Shown here piece after piece: positions 1 to 6,702 of a stretch of DNA of 64,000 bases (position 1 is the first letter of the stretch; each line of letters opens with the position of its first letter). A program made the position numbers and the translations under genes. Source of the DNA: an uncultured Clostridia bacterium (GTDB taxonomy: Bacteria > Bacillota > Clostridia > Christensenellales > CAG-917). The stretch is taken from positions 73,548 through 137,547 of the forward strand of contig CAKQUV010000003.1 in assembly GCA_934277615.1 (NCBI GenBank), written 5' to 3'. The notes under the pieces are model-generated. The model saw only the letters and a program-made list of their open reading frames with translations, searched no databases and was not told where the DNA came from.

Positions 1-1
1 G

Positions 2-301
2 GAAGAACCCAAAGCGGTTGAAAGAACGGTGGAATTTGCCTCCAGCGGACTTCATCAACAGACCGAGTATTTGCTTGTGGCGATATACAACGCCGTGCAA
101 GAGGCACAGATAGCCGATGGCGAAAGGCAAGACTATATGGTCATGCTCGAGGGTTTTGCCGCTGCGCTCGACACTCGCGATTCGCTTATGATAAAGGCGA
201 TTTGGCTGGGGCTCAAGAAGTCGCTTTCAGCGCAAAAGCTTTGCGCCAAAGAGATTGAAAAGTTGGACGACACTTTGAGATTGTATTTGGTTACAAAATA
301 A
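2..301 (+). CDS. C-terminal part of an unrecognised protein (truncated by window edge)
   Basis: The reading frame is open to the left edge of the window and ends at the TAA at 299-301, so this is most likely the 3' end of a longer gene. A GTG at 29 has no Shine-Dalgarno sequence and is probably internal. The visible 99 residues are mostly helical in character, rich in Glu, Ala, Leu and Lys, with no cysteine cluster, signal peptide or membrane segment apart from a single Cys near the end. I do not recognise the family. A strong intrinsic terminator follows directly, which fits the end of a transcription unit. Confidence 0.55.
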   Translation, partial: EEPKAVERTVEFASSGLHQQTEYLLVAIYNAVQEAQIADGERQDYMVMLEGFAAALDTRDSLMIKAIWLGLKKSLSAQKLCAKEIEKLDDTLRLYLVTK

Positions 302-317
302 ATACAACAACGCAACA

Positions 318-361
318 AAGGGTTTATCTTCTCAAAACAAGATGATAAACCCTTGTTTTTT
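318..361 (+). terminator. Intrinsic terminator
   Basis: An 11-bp perfect stem (318-328 with 344-354) is followed by a run of T at 356-361. It closes the transcription unit of the truncated first gene, 17 bp after its stop codon. Confidence 0.85.
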
Positions 362-383
362 GAATTAAACATAGAGGGATATT

Positions 384-1892
384 ATGAGAACAAGGAGGAT
401 TGTCATCTTATTGCTTGTTGTTTGTTTGCTCGCGACGTCGTGTTTTGCGCTCGCCGCATGCGATAAAGACAAGGGCAAAGACAAAGCGATTATTTATGTT
501 ACCGCATTGTTCGCGGGCGGTCTTTACGACAAGCAAACAGGCGAGGCAAAGTGGGAGCCGTTCAAGACGGAAGTGGATGCCGCAAAGGTCATGGCAGGGG
601 GAATTCCTATGGACGAGCTTATGGATATCTTTGGCGACGAACTGCCCGACATCATAAATTTGGTCAGCGACGCGCTTGCCTATGAGCAAGGCACTTTGCT
701 TTGGGATTTGACGCTTGACAACGACGGCAACGGTTACAATCCGAGCGTTGTTCCTGCCAATGATTTGAAAAAGTATATGGACATCGATTACGGCGTGTTT
801 GGAATTTATCGTAGTTTTGTCGATAATATTTCCGCAAAGTACGGCGACGATTACGACGTGTTTGTATACAATCAGGACTGGCGCATATCTCCTGCAAAGA
901 GCGCGGAGGAACTTGAAAATTACATCAATCGCAAGGGCTATAAAGAGGTCGTCTTTATGTCGCACAGTATGGGTGCGCCCGTTGTCAACAACTACCTTGC
1001 GAGAAATCGGCAAAACCGCGACAAGGTCAAACTCTATATGGGCTTTGCTCCCGCAACGCTCGGCTCTTTCGATGCGCTCGCCGCACTTGCTTGCACCGAT
1101 ACGTACGTAGACAAATTCCTCGAAGGCATGAATCTGGCGGACAACGTAATGGGCATGATTAAAAAAATGGTAAACGGCGCGCTCGGCGGTCAGCTCGGCG
1201 ATTTCTTCCGCAACAATCAAGGTCTTATGTCGCTTGTGCCGTCCTGGCAATTGGTGTCGTCCGCTCAATACGACGAGCAAAACCCCGCAATCACCGTTGA
1301 CGGCAAGGCAATTGCGAGCAAGGACGAGCTTTATTCGCTCTATGCCTCTATGCGTTGGGCAAAGTATCTCACTCCCAAATCGCAAGCAGAGCGCGAGAGC
1401 GCGGATTATGACGGCAAACTCTACAACAGAGTGTTGGCGCAAGAAGGTCAGGCAAAGGACAGCGACGGATATCGAGTCAAGGACTTCGCCGCAAATCTCG
1501 CAAACTATTTCGACAATATGTTCATAGACGGCAAGATTGCCTCCGAACAAATCAATTCTTATTACTTCCTCGGCACGGGTATGTCAAATACAATCACCGG
1601 TATGAGCCTTACAACCAGAAAGGATTCGAGCGGCAACGTCCTCTATGACGATTACGGTTGCGTCTTATACGACTATCAACTTTTGAGCGGCGGTTACGGC
1701 GCGGAAGAGAAGTTGGGCGACGGCACCGTTCCGTATTACAGCTCTATCGGCGGCAACACTGCAACGGAAGAGTATATCGAGTCCCTCGGAGACAGACTCG
1801 TCGAGCTCGACTCTCAAAATCACGGAATGGTCGGCGTCAGCTGGGATCTCCTCGGCGCATACGTAATGGACCTTTTGGAGCGATATATCTAA
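384..1892 (+). CDS. LCAT-like alpha/beta-hydrolase lipoprotein
   Basis: A 502-residue exported lipoprotein. The N-terminus has Arg residues, a Leu/Val-rich core and an LAAC lipobox, so it should be lipid-anchored on the outer face of the membrane. The fold looks like the lecithin:cholesterol acyltransferase (LCAT) group of alpha/beta hydrolases. The nucleophile elbow SHSMGA places Ser195, a late GDGTVP segment gives Asp446 and a QNHGM segment gives His480, in the usual triad order. The GDGTVPYYS segment is typical of LCAT-like phospholipid acyltransferases and lipases. The likely role is a surface lipase, phospholipase or acyltransferase; the substrate cannot be read from sequence. Start is the ATG at 384 after GAGGGA. 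It stands alone between two terminator-like hairpins. Confidence 0.72.
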   Translation: MRTRRIVILLLVVCLLATSCFALAACDKDKGKDKAIIYVTALFAGGLYDKQTGEAKWEPFKTEVDAAKVMAGGIPMDELMDIFGDELPDIINLVSDALAYEQGTLLWDLTLDNDGNGYNPSVVPANDLKKYMDIDYGVFGIYRSFVDNISAKYGDDYDVFVYNQDWRISPAKSAEELENYINRKGYKEVVFMSHSMGAPVVNNYLARNRQNRDKVKLYMGFAPATLGSFDALAALACTDTYVDKFLEGMNLADNVMGMIKKMVNGALGGQLGDFFRNNQGLMSLVPSWQLVSSAQYDEQNPAITVDGKAIASKDELYSLYASMRWAKYLTPKSQAERESADYDGKLYNRVLAQEGQAKDSDGYRVKDFAANLANYFDNMFIDGKIASEQINSYYFLGTGMSNTITGMSLTTRKDSSGNVLYDDYGCVLYDYQLLSGGYGAEEKLGDGTVPYYSSIGGNTATEEYIESLGDRLVELDSQNHGMVGVSWDLLGAYVMDLLERYI

Positions 1893-1935
1893 CTTTGTGC
1901 CGAATGCTAAATATGTGTCACTTTGCTCAAACTGC

Positions 1936-1974
1936 ATTATAAAGGGACTGCGTTAATCGCAGTCCCTTTATAAT
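1936..1974. terminator. Long palindromic hairpin, probable terminator
   Basis: A 17-bp perfect inverted repeat (1936-1952 with 1958-1974) with a 5-nt loop lies 44 bp after the LCAT-like gene. The following sequence is T-rich but interrupted, so termination is likely but the tail is not canonical. Confidence 0.7.
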
Positions 1975-2029
1975 ATTGTAATATTTATTTTCGCAATTAC
2001 AGTCTTCACCGAGACGCAATAAAACGCTA

Positions 2030-2058
2030 TTGACACAAACATCATCTGATTGTATATT
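2030..2058 (+). promoter_or_regulatory. Sigma-A promoter of the small lipoprotein gene
   Basis: TTGACA at 2030-2035 and TATATT at 2053-2058 are separated by exactly 17 bp. The predicted transcript start near 2065 would cut through the AGGGAGG in front of the TTG codon at 2076. This argues for the downstream ATG at 2109 as the start of the next gene. Confidence 0.75.
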
Positions 2059-2108
2059 ATAAGGGAGGATTAATTTTGCAATTATCAATTATGCGACGGG
2101 GGATGGTT

Positions 2109-2657
2109 ATGAACTTTAAACGAAGTAGTAGCATCGTAATTTTAGTTGTTTTTATATGTATCATTCTCGTAATGTTTACCTCGTGCTTTAAAGTGGAGCG
2201 TTATTTGTTTGATGAAAAAAAATATGTTTTGCGAAATAAACCTCTTGAGTGGACTGAAGAGTTGATTGTTGATGATGCGTATCTTAATTTTACAAAAATT
2301 TCAGATGAAGAATACCAACAAACAGAACCAAAAACAAATTTATTGCAAAATAGAAAAAACAAAGAATGCTATCGCATAGATTTTATGCTTAAATTCTCAA
2401 ATTATGGCGAAGTGCATTGCGATTGCGATTATTTAGGAAAAAAGCACGATATGGTCGATATGTATCATGTGAATATGTCTTTTAAGATCTCGGGAAAACA
2501 GGTTAATATCTATAATGTTTCATTTATGTTGCATGGTCAGAATGCGGAAATCGGATCGCGAACTGTAGAAGTAACTCTTGCTGTAAAAGAGATATACATA
2601 GAAGGCCAAAAAGTTGTTTGCCAGGAAGCTCAAGTGTTATTAATGTATGCGAAATAG
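2109..2657 (+). CDS. Small lipoprotein of unknown function
   Basis: A 182-residue lipoprotein: a short Lys/Arg-containing N-terminus, a long Ile/Val/Phe core and a lipobox ending at Cys26 (FTSC). The rest is a soluble extracytoplasmic domain rich in Lys, Glu and beta-type sequence; no family was recognised. The ATG at 2109 is preferred because GGGGGAT lies about 6 nt upstream and the signal peptide then has normal length. A TTG at 2076 also has a good Shine-Dalgarno sequence, but that site overlaps the predicted transcription start. Base composition is clearly more AT-rich than the neighbouring genes, which suggests relatively recent acquisition. Confidence 0.6.
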   Translation: MNFKRSSSIVILVVFICIILVMFTSCFKVERYLFDEKKYVLRNKPLEWTEELIVDDAYLNFTKISDEEYQQTEPKTNLLQNRKNKECYRIDFMLKFSNYGEVHCDCDYLGKKHDMVDMYHVNMSFKISGKQVNIYNVSFMLHGQNAEIGSRTVEVTLAVKEIYIEGQKVVCQEAQVLLMYAK

Positions 2658-3038
2658 TTTTAGTAGATTATGTTATTAATGAGGAGATGGTAACAATGTG
2701 CTAATTCGAATTATATTGGACAGTAAAAATCAAGTGATAATGCTTGGGAGTCGGCATTAGATTTGCAAGCGGCAATCCCTGGTATCCCAAGTTATTATTT
2801 ATCGCCAATATCTTACACTTGTTTTTTTGACAATCCGACAACAACGTTTAGAATATATGTGGCGTGTGATCACACACCTACATCAACCAAGAACAAGGGG
2901 CGCTTGGTCATTGGTAATCTGATAGCATATTATGGGGAAAAAATATCGAATTCATATACGGTTTGGTAAAATCTATGTGGTAAAACAAAAACGAGCGACT
3001 GAAAATAGTTTCGGTCGCTCGTTAGGTTATAGCCGTCA
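2658..3038. other. Intergenic stretch with a possible gene remnant
   Basis: No complete gene is supported. A frame open from about 2733 to a TAA at 2967-2969 (+) encodes roughly 78 residues of protein-like sequence with Pro-Ser-Tyr runs and a Gly-Leu-Val-Ile segment, but it has no convincing start or ribosome-binding site. It may be the 3' remnant of a decayed gene that followed the small lipoprotein gene. The region is AT-rich like that gene. The 3' flank abuts the end of the DUF2804 gene on the other strand. Confidence 0.3.
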
Positions 3039-4124
3039 TTACATATGGGTAGTCTTGTCTTCGCCGATGCCGATCATACCGTCAACGACGTATTTTTTGC
3101 CGTCGGTGTCGGTGACGTATCCGCTGATTTTGCCGTAGGGAAGTGCGTAGTAGCACATAAGCGGAATGGGCATATAGAACACCTTGCTTATCTCGAACTT
3201 GATATCTACGACACCTTGACCTTGTTCGTCTTTGATATACCAAACTTTGGCTTTTTTCTTGTCGTCTTCGTGCGTGAAAACGACGGGAGGCATCGGGAAT
3301 GACTTGTCGTCAACCCAAATCACGTTCTCGTTGTATTGACTTTGGTCAACGGATTGATTGCGAGTGAGGTTGAAAGCAAAGTATCTCTTTGTGCCGTTGT
3401 CGTCGATTTGTCCCATCGTGGTGAGCCAATCGTAGTGCGCGTTGAAGGGATAGAAGCCTTTGTGGTCGTCGATGATACCCACGGAGCGTTCGTTGGTGGT
3501 GTAGACTTTGCCGTTGACGGTGATTGTACCGGTGGCTTTGAAGAAGTCCTTTTCGCTGTACAAAGCATTGATAAAGTTGCCTTCTTTGTCCTTGCCGAGG
3601 GGCATAACGCCGTTTGCAAGCGGAGAGATGCGCTCAAAGTTTATATCGATTGTAAATTGACCGTTTCTGCCTTTTGTGAATCCTTTGGCGTGGGCTTTTC
3701 CGTTTAGGAAATCGTTTTCAATCTTGTATTCGCTGTTTTTGGTCTTGCAATAGCAATAATCGCTGACAAGTTGAGTTGCCACGTGCGCTTTTTTCTTGGG
3801 AACGAGGTTGCGCCAGCTGTAAATCTTGTCTTCTTTTTTGTCGTACCACACAAAAATGGAGAATCCCATCGGGCCTGTGTTATAGACTGCGCTGATAAGT
3901 GCGCCTTCGTCAAGATGCACTTCAAACGCTTCCCATTCGACAAGGCGACCGGGTTTCAAAAAGTCGGGCATATTCTTTCCGCAAGGCTTTACGCAATCGA
4001 GAAGATTGAGGTTTTCAAACGGAGCGTCAAACGTGCCGAAATGCACTTTTCCGTCCTCGACGATAGACTTCGGAGTCGGGGCGGGCAAACGTGTCTTGCT
4101 TATGTAATCGGGTAAATTGCTCAT
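3039..4124 (-). CDS. DUF2804 family protein
   Basis: A 361-residue soluble protein matching the general pattern of DUF2804: an early segment for the substrate-like core, a central TNERSVGIIDDHKG-type region, a YDWLTTMG motif and a C-terminal GEDKTTHM end. The family is widespread but its biochemical function is not established. Start is the ATG at 4124 because it is preceded by AAGGGAGA; the frame can be read further upstream, but that part lacks a ribosome-binding site and overlaps the divergent gene. It is transcribed alone, divergently from the ferritin-like gene. Confidence 0.75.
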   Translation of the reverse strand: MSNLPDYISKTRLPAPTPKSIVEDGKVHFGTFDAPFENLNLLDCVKPCGKNMPDFLKPGRLVEWEAFEVHLDEGALISAVYNTGPMGFSIFVWYDKKEDKIYSWRNLVPKKKAHVATQLVSDYCYCKTKNSEYKIENDFLNGKAHAKGFTKGRNGQFTIDINFERISPLANGVMPLGKDKEGNFINALYSEKDFFKATGTITVNGKVYTTNERSVGIIDDHKGFYPFNAHYDWLTTMGQIDDNGTKRYFAFNLTRNQSVDQSQYNENVIWVDDKSFPMPPVVFTHEDDKKKAKVWYIKDEQGQGVVDIKFEISKVFYMPIPLMCYYALPYGKISGYVTDTDGKKYVVDGMIGIGEDKTTHM

Positions 4125-4153
4125 ATTTCTTTCTCCCTTAGTATTATAAGAGA

Positions 4154-4182
4154 ATATTAGCATAATTTGTGCGCCTTGGCAA
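4154..4182 (-). promoter_or_regulatory. Probable promoter of the DUF2804 gene
   Basis: On the minus strand TTGCCA (4177-4182) and TAATAT (4154-4159) are 17 bp apart, giving a leader of about 20-25 nt before the ATG at 4124. A second TATAAT-like block lies at 4143-4148 without a good -35 partner. Confidence 0.5.
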
Positions 4183-4305
4183 TACGTGTGCAAAAACTTT
4201 TTGCACAAATGTAAGATATTTTTTGCAATATGCGTTAACGTGTGCGGTTTAGAAGGCGTAAAGGGTGGGAATAATTGAAAAATACCTACAAAAAGGAGAT
4301 TATTT

Positions 4306-5562
4306 ATGTCATTTAATCCGTTTGAACAAAAACCCGAAAACGTCGAAAAACTTTTTATCGACTGGAAAAACATGTATCCGCAAAGTTACTCAAAGCATGA
4401 CGTTCATCCGTTCACGAAGTTGAGATGTATTCTCACCAACGGCGCAGAGTATGAGGCGGTGTGGTTTTCTCATCAATTCTTCCGTCATTGCGCAGACAAC
4501 GATTTGAGAAGGCAACTTGCGCTTGTAAGGCGCAGCGAGCAGGCGCAGCAACATATGGGCGCCTGCCTCAAACCGAAGGACGAAACAGTGCTTGAAACAA
4601 CCATAGGCTATGAGCAACTTGCCGTGGAACTTACCGCAATGCTTGCAATGCGCGAGCCCGATAAGCACGTCAAAGACGCACTCGATTTTGCGCTGCTGGA
4701 GGACTTCGACCACTTGTATCGTTATTCGGATTTGCTGGATATGGAGCACGGCGTGCATGCCGAGGATCTTGTTGGCGAACTTACCGAAATCATGCCTGCG
4801 CGCCCCACGATTACGCACCACAGACATCCTTACGACGAGGTGAAAAAGCCCATAAACGCCAAAAAGGCAAGCCCGATAACTAAACTCGACGTTGCCATAA
4901 TCACGGCGGCGGAGCAGCAGACGATGAACTATTATATGAGCCAAAGCGGCTTCTATACAAGCGACCTCGGCAGGCGTTTGTATCAGGAAATCGGTATGGT
5001 TGAGGAGCAACATGTTTCGCAATACGGCTCGCTTATGGACGTAAAGGAAGGATGGTTGGAAGGGTGGCTCAATCACGAATACACCGAGTGTTACGTCTAT
5101 TATTCTTGCTACAAAGACGAAACGGACAAGAATATCAAAAAGGTATGGGAAAAGTGCCTTCTTCAAGAGATTGCTCACCTGCATATTGCTGCCGATTGCC
5201 TCAAAAAGTACGGCAAAAAAGAGTGGCAGGAAGTTATCCCTTGCGGTGAATTTCCCGAGCTTCTTGCGTTCAAATCCACAAAGGATTACGTGCGTAACGT
5301 AATCGAAAACACCGTGCAAAATACGGCGTGCAGAGAGGGGTATAAAAACGTGTGTGAAATGCCCGACGACGCGGACTTTTTCAAGTATCAAAAGCTTGTC
5401 AACAACAACGTCAAGATGGTGCCAAGCCACAGTGTGATAGACGCGCACATAGACAAAGTCGGGCAAGACTACCGCTATGAAAACGCGCCCAATCCCATAC
5501 CGACTTTGCGTCAAAGAGACAAAGACAATGCAACTCTCGGAAGAGTGAAGAATTGCAGATAA
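4306..5562 (+). CDS. Large ferritin-like (putative di-iron) protein
   Basis: A 418-residue cytoplasmic protein with no signal peptide or membrane segment. It is largely helical and carries several Glu/His pairs of the kind used by ferritin-like di-iron proteins: an EQAQQH segment near residue 78, LLEDFDHL near 131, EEQH near 233 and QEIAHLH near 287. Their spacing suggests two four-helix units in one chain, roughly residues 50-170 and 205-300. The C-terminal 100 residues look less helical. It may act in iron handling or peroxide defence, but I cannot place it in a named family. ATG at 4306 follows AAAAGGAG. It is monocistronic and ends before a terminator. Confidence 0.55.
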   Translation: MSFNPFEQKPENVEKLFIDWKNMYPQSYSKHDVHPFTKLRCILTNGAEYEAVWFSHQFFRHCADNDLRRQLALVRRSEQAQQHMGACLKPKDETVLETTIGYEQLAVELTAMLAMREPDKHVKDALDFALLEDFDHLYRYSDLLDMEHGVHAEDLVGELTEIMPARPTITHHRHPYDEVKKPINAKKASPITKLDVAIITAAEQQTMNYYMSQSGFYTSDLGRRLYQEIGMVEEQHVSQYGSLMDVKEGWLEGWLNHEYTECYVYYSCYKDETDKNIKKVWEKCLLQEIAHLHIAADCLKKYGKKEWQEVIPCGEFPELLAFKSTKDYVRNVIENTVQNTACREGYKNVCEMPDDADFFKYQKLVNNNVKMVPSHSVIDAHIDKVGQDYRYENAPNPIPTLRQRDKDNATLGRVKNCR

Positions 5563-5628
5563 TCGCAAAACGAACACTTTATCCATATAAAACGGCAATA
5601 ATAACATTCTGTTGTGCGATATTGCATT

Positions 5629-5655
5629 AACGCTCGCCATAAGGCGGGCGTTTTT
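5629..5655 (+). terminator. Intrinsic terminator
   Basis: A 10-bp stem with a single mismatch (5629-5638 with 5643-5652), a 4-nt loop and a T run to 5655 end the ferritin-like gene transcript. Confidence 0.8.
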
Positions 5656-5675
5656 GTATACTGTAATAAATTGAG

Positions 5676-5704
5676 TTGAAAAAGAGGGAAACGTTTGCTA
5701 TAAT
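5676..5704 (+). promoter_or_regulatory. Strong extended -10 promoter
   Basis: TTGAAA (5676-5681), a 17-bp spacer and TATAAT (5699-5704) preceded by TGC make an extended -10 promoter. The predicted start lies near 5711, so the leader of the PH-domain gene is only about 10 nt. Confidence 0.75.
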
Positions 5705-5721
5705 GATGACAGGTGATTATT

Positions 5722-6405
5722 ATGCAACTAAATGAAAAGTATTTTCAACCAAAAGACAGCAACAGCGATATTCAGACAATAGAACAATCGCTTATGCCCG
5801 ATGAAAAAATCCTCTGGCAAGGCAAGCCGCAAAAGAAAGCGTTTGTCCTCAACAACGTTTTCAAGATGTTGCCCATTGCCCTTTTGTGGATTGCTTTCGA
5901 CGTGTTTTTTATCGTTATGCTCGCAACGACCGCGGACGATTTTCCGCCGTCGATGATTGCGCCGATTTGCATATTTTTTGTATTGCATCTCGCGCCCGTG
6001 TGGATATGGATTTATAGAAGCGTAACTGCAAGCAAACGCCAAAAAAACACCGATTATGCCTTTACCGACAGGCGCATAATTATCCGCAAAGGCACGATTG
6101 CCGTGGATTTCAAAAGTATCGAATACAAGGATGTCGTCGCCGTCAATCTTCGCTACGGCGTAATAGACCGCATTGCCAAAGTTGGCGATATTTACATCAC
6201 CGCCACAGGCAAAGCATCCGTTCTCGAAGACCTCGAAAATCCCACCGCCGTCGCAAAACTTCTTCAAAACACAATCTCTCAAATCAAGCAAAACGTGTCC
6301 TTCACCGATAACGCAAAAGTTACCTATGTTAAGTGCAAGTATTGCGGTTGCAAGAATAAATCGACGGACTCTACTTGTTCTTCTTGCGGTGCTCCACTCG
6401 AATAA
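5722..6405 (+). CDS. PH-domain (YdbT-like) membrane protein with C-terminal zinc ribbon
   Basis: A 227-residue protein. After a short cytoplasmic N-terminus containing a GEK-type LWQGKP motif there are two hydrophobic segments (about residues 45-68 and 77-98). A bacterial PH-like domain (about 105-190) follows, with the typical YAFTDRRIIIRKG opening. The C-terminal 27 residues form a CxxC-x9-CxxC zinc ribbon joined by a short linker. Such proteins are membrane-associated and of unknown precise role. ATG at 5722 is chosen over the upstream GTG because AGGTGA sits 5-6 nt before it. The last five codons lie inside a long inverted repeat (6389-6540). A similar zinc ribbon is attached to the sugar symporter at 47244. 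Confidence 0.75.
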   Translation: MQLNEKYFQPKDSNSDIQTIEQSLMPDEKILWQGKPQKKAFVLNNVFKMLPIALLWIAFDVFFIVMLATTADDFPPSMIAPICIFFVLHLAPVWIWIYRSVTASKRQKNTDYAFTDRRIIIRKGTIAVDFKSIEYKDVVAVNLRYGVIDRIAKVGDIYITATGKASVLEDLENPTAVAKLLQNTISQIKQNVSFTDNAKVTYVKCKYCGCKNKSTDSTCSSCGAPLE

Positions 6406-6540
6406 AGCGCCCAAACAGCGACTAACTTTGTCAGCACCCCGAGTTTCGCAAATCACGTACGATTTAGTACGTTGGGTTTGCGCTCCTCGGGGTGCTTTCG
6501 CGTTATTCATCTGTTTGGGCGCTTTATTCGGGTGGAGCAC
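6389..6540. repeat. Fold-back element, copy 1
   Basis: Outer arms 6389-6418 and 6511-6540 pair over 30 positions with a single G-T wobble. The left arm contains the last codons and the TAA of the PH-domain gene. Inside are a second stem (AGCACCCCGAG with its complement, 6433-6443 and 6485-6495) and an apical hairpin around ACGTAC/GTACGT. The internal strands GCGACTAACT and TTATTCATC are shared with the copies at 19225 and 45551. The stem order is the same in all copies although the stem sequences differ, so it is probably read as RNA structure, as a mobile hairpin, or both. Confidence 0.75.
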
Positions 6541-6626
6541 ATAACGTAAAGTTTAATTCGGAATATTCCGCATTTATTAATTATTAATTATTAATTTATC
6601 AAAATTCACTATGGACATTTGGGCGG

Positions 6627-6651
6627 ATATCAAATACAATATATTTGATAT
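6627..6651. promoter_or_regulatory. 25-bp AT-rich palindrome upstream of the GH3 gene
   Basis: Perfect 10-bp arms ATATCAAATA and TATTTGATAT flank a 5-nt centre. The position 52 bp before the GH3 start and the symmetry suggest an operator for a dimeric repressor, but a promoter could not be placed confidently. Confidence 0.4.
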
Positions 6652-6660
6652 ATTGTAAAT

Positions 6661-6683
6661 TTGCAAAGGAATAGCCTTTGCAA
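6661..6683 (+). promoter_or_regulatory. Hairpin in the 5' leader of the GH3 gene
   Basis: Perfect 9-bp arms TTGCAAAGG and CCTTTGCAA with a 5-nt loop lie just upstream of the GAGGT ribosome-binding site. There is no T run, so this is not a terminator; a role in mRNA stability or translation is possible. Confidence 0.4.
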
Positions 6684-6702
6684 TATAGATTTTGAGGTAA
6701 AA

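Noticed and set aside
2763..2969. Small gene of about 68 codons starting at TTG
   Set aside because: No ribosome-binding site and the frame stays open upstream of the TTG; kept only as a possible remnant.
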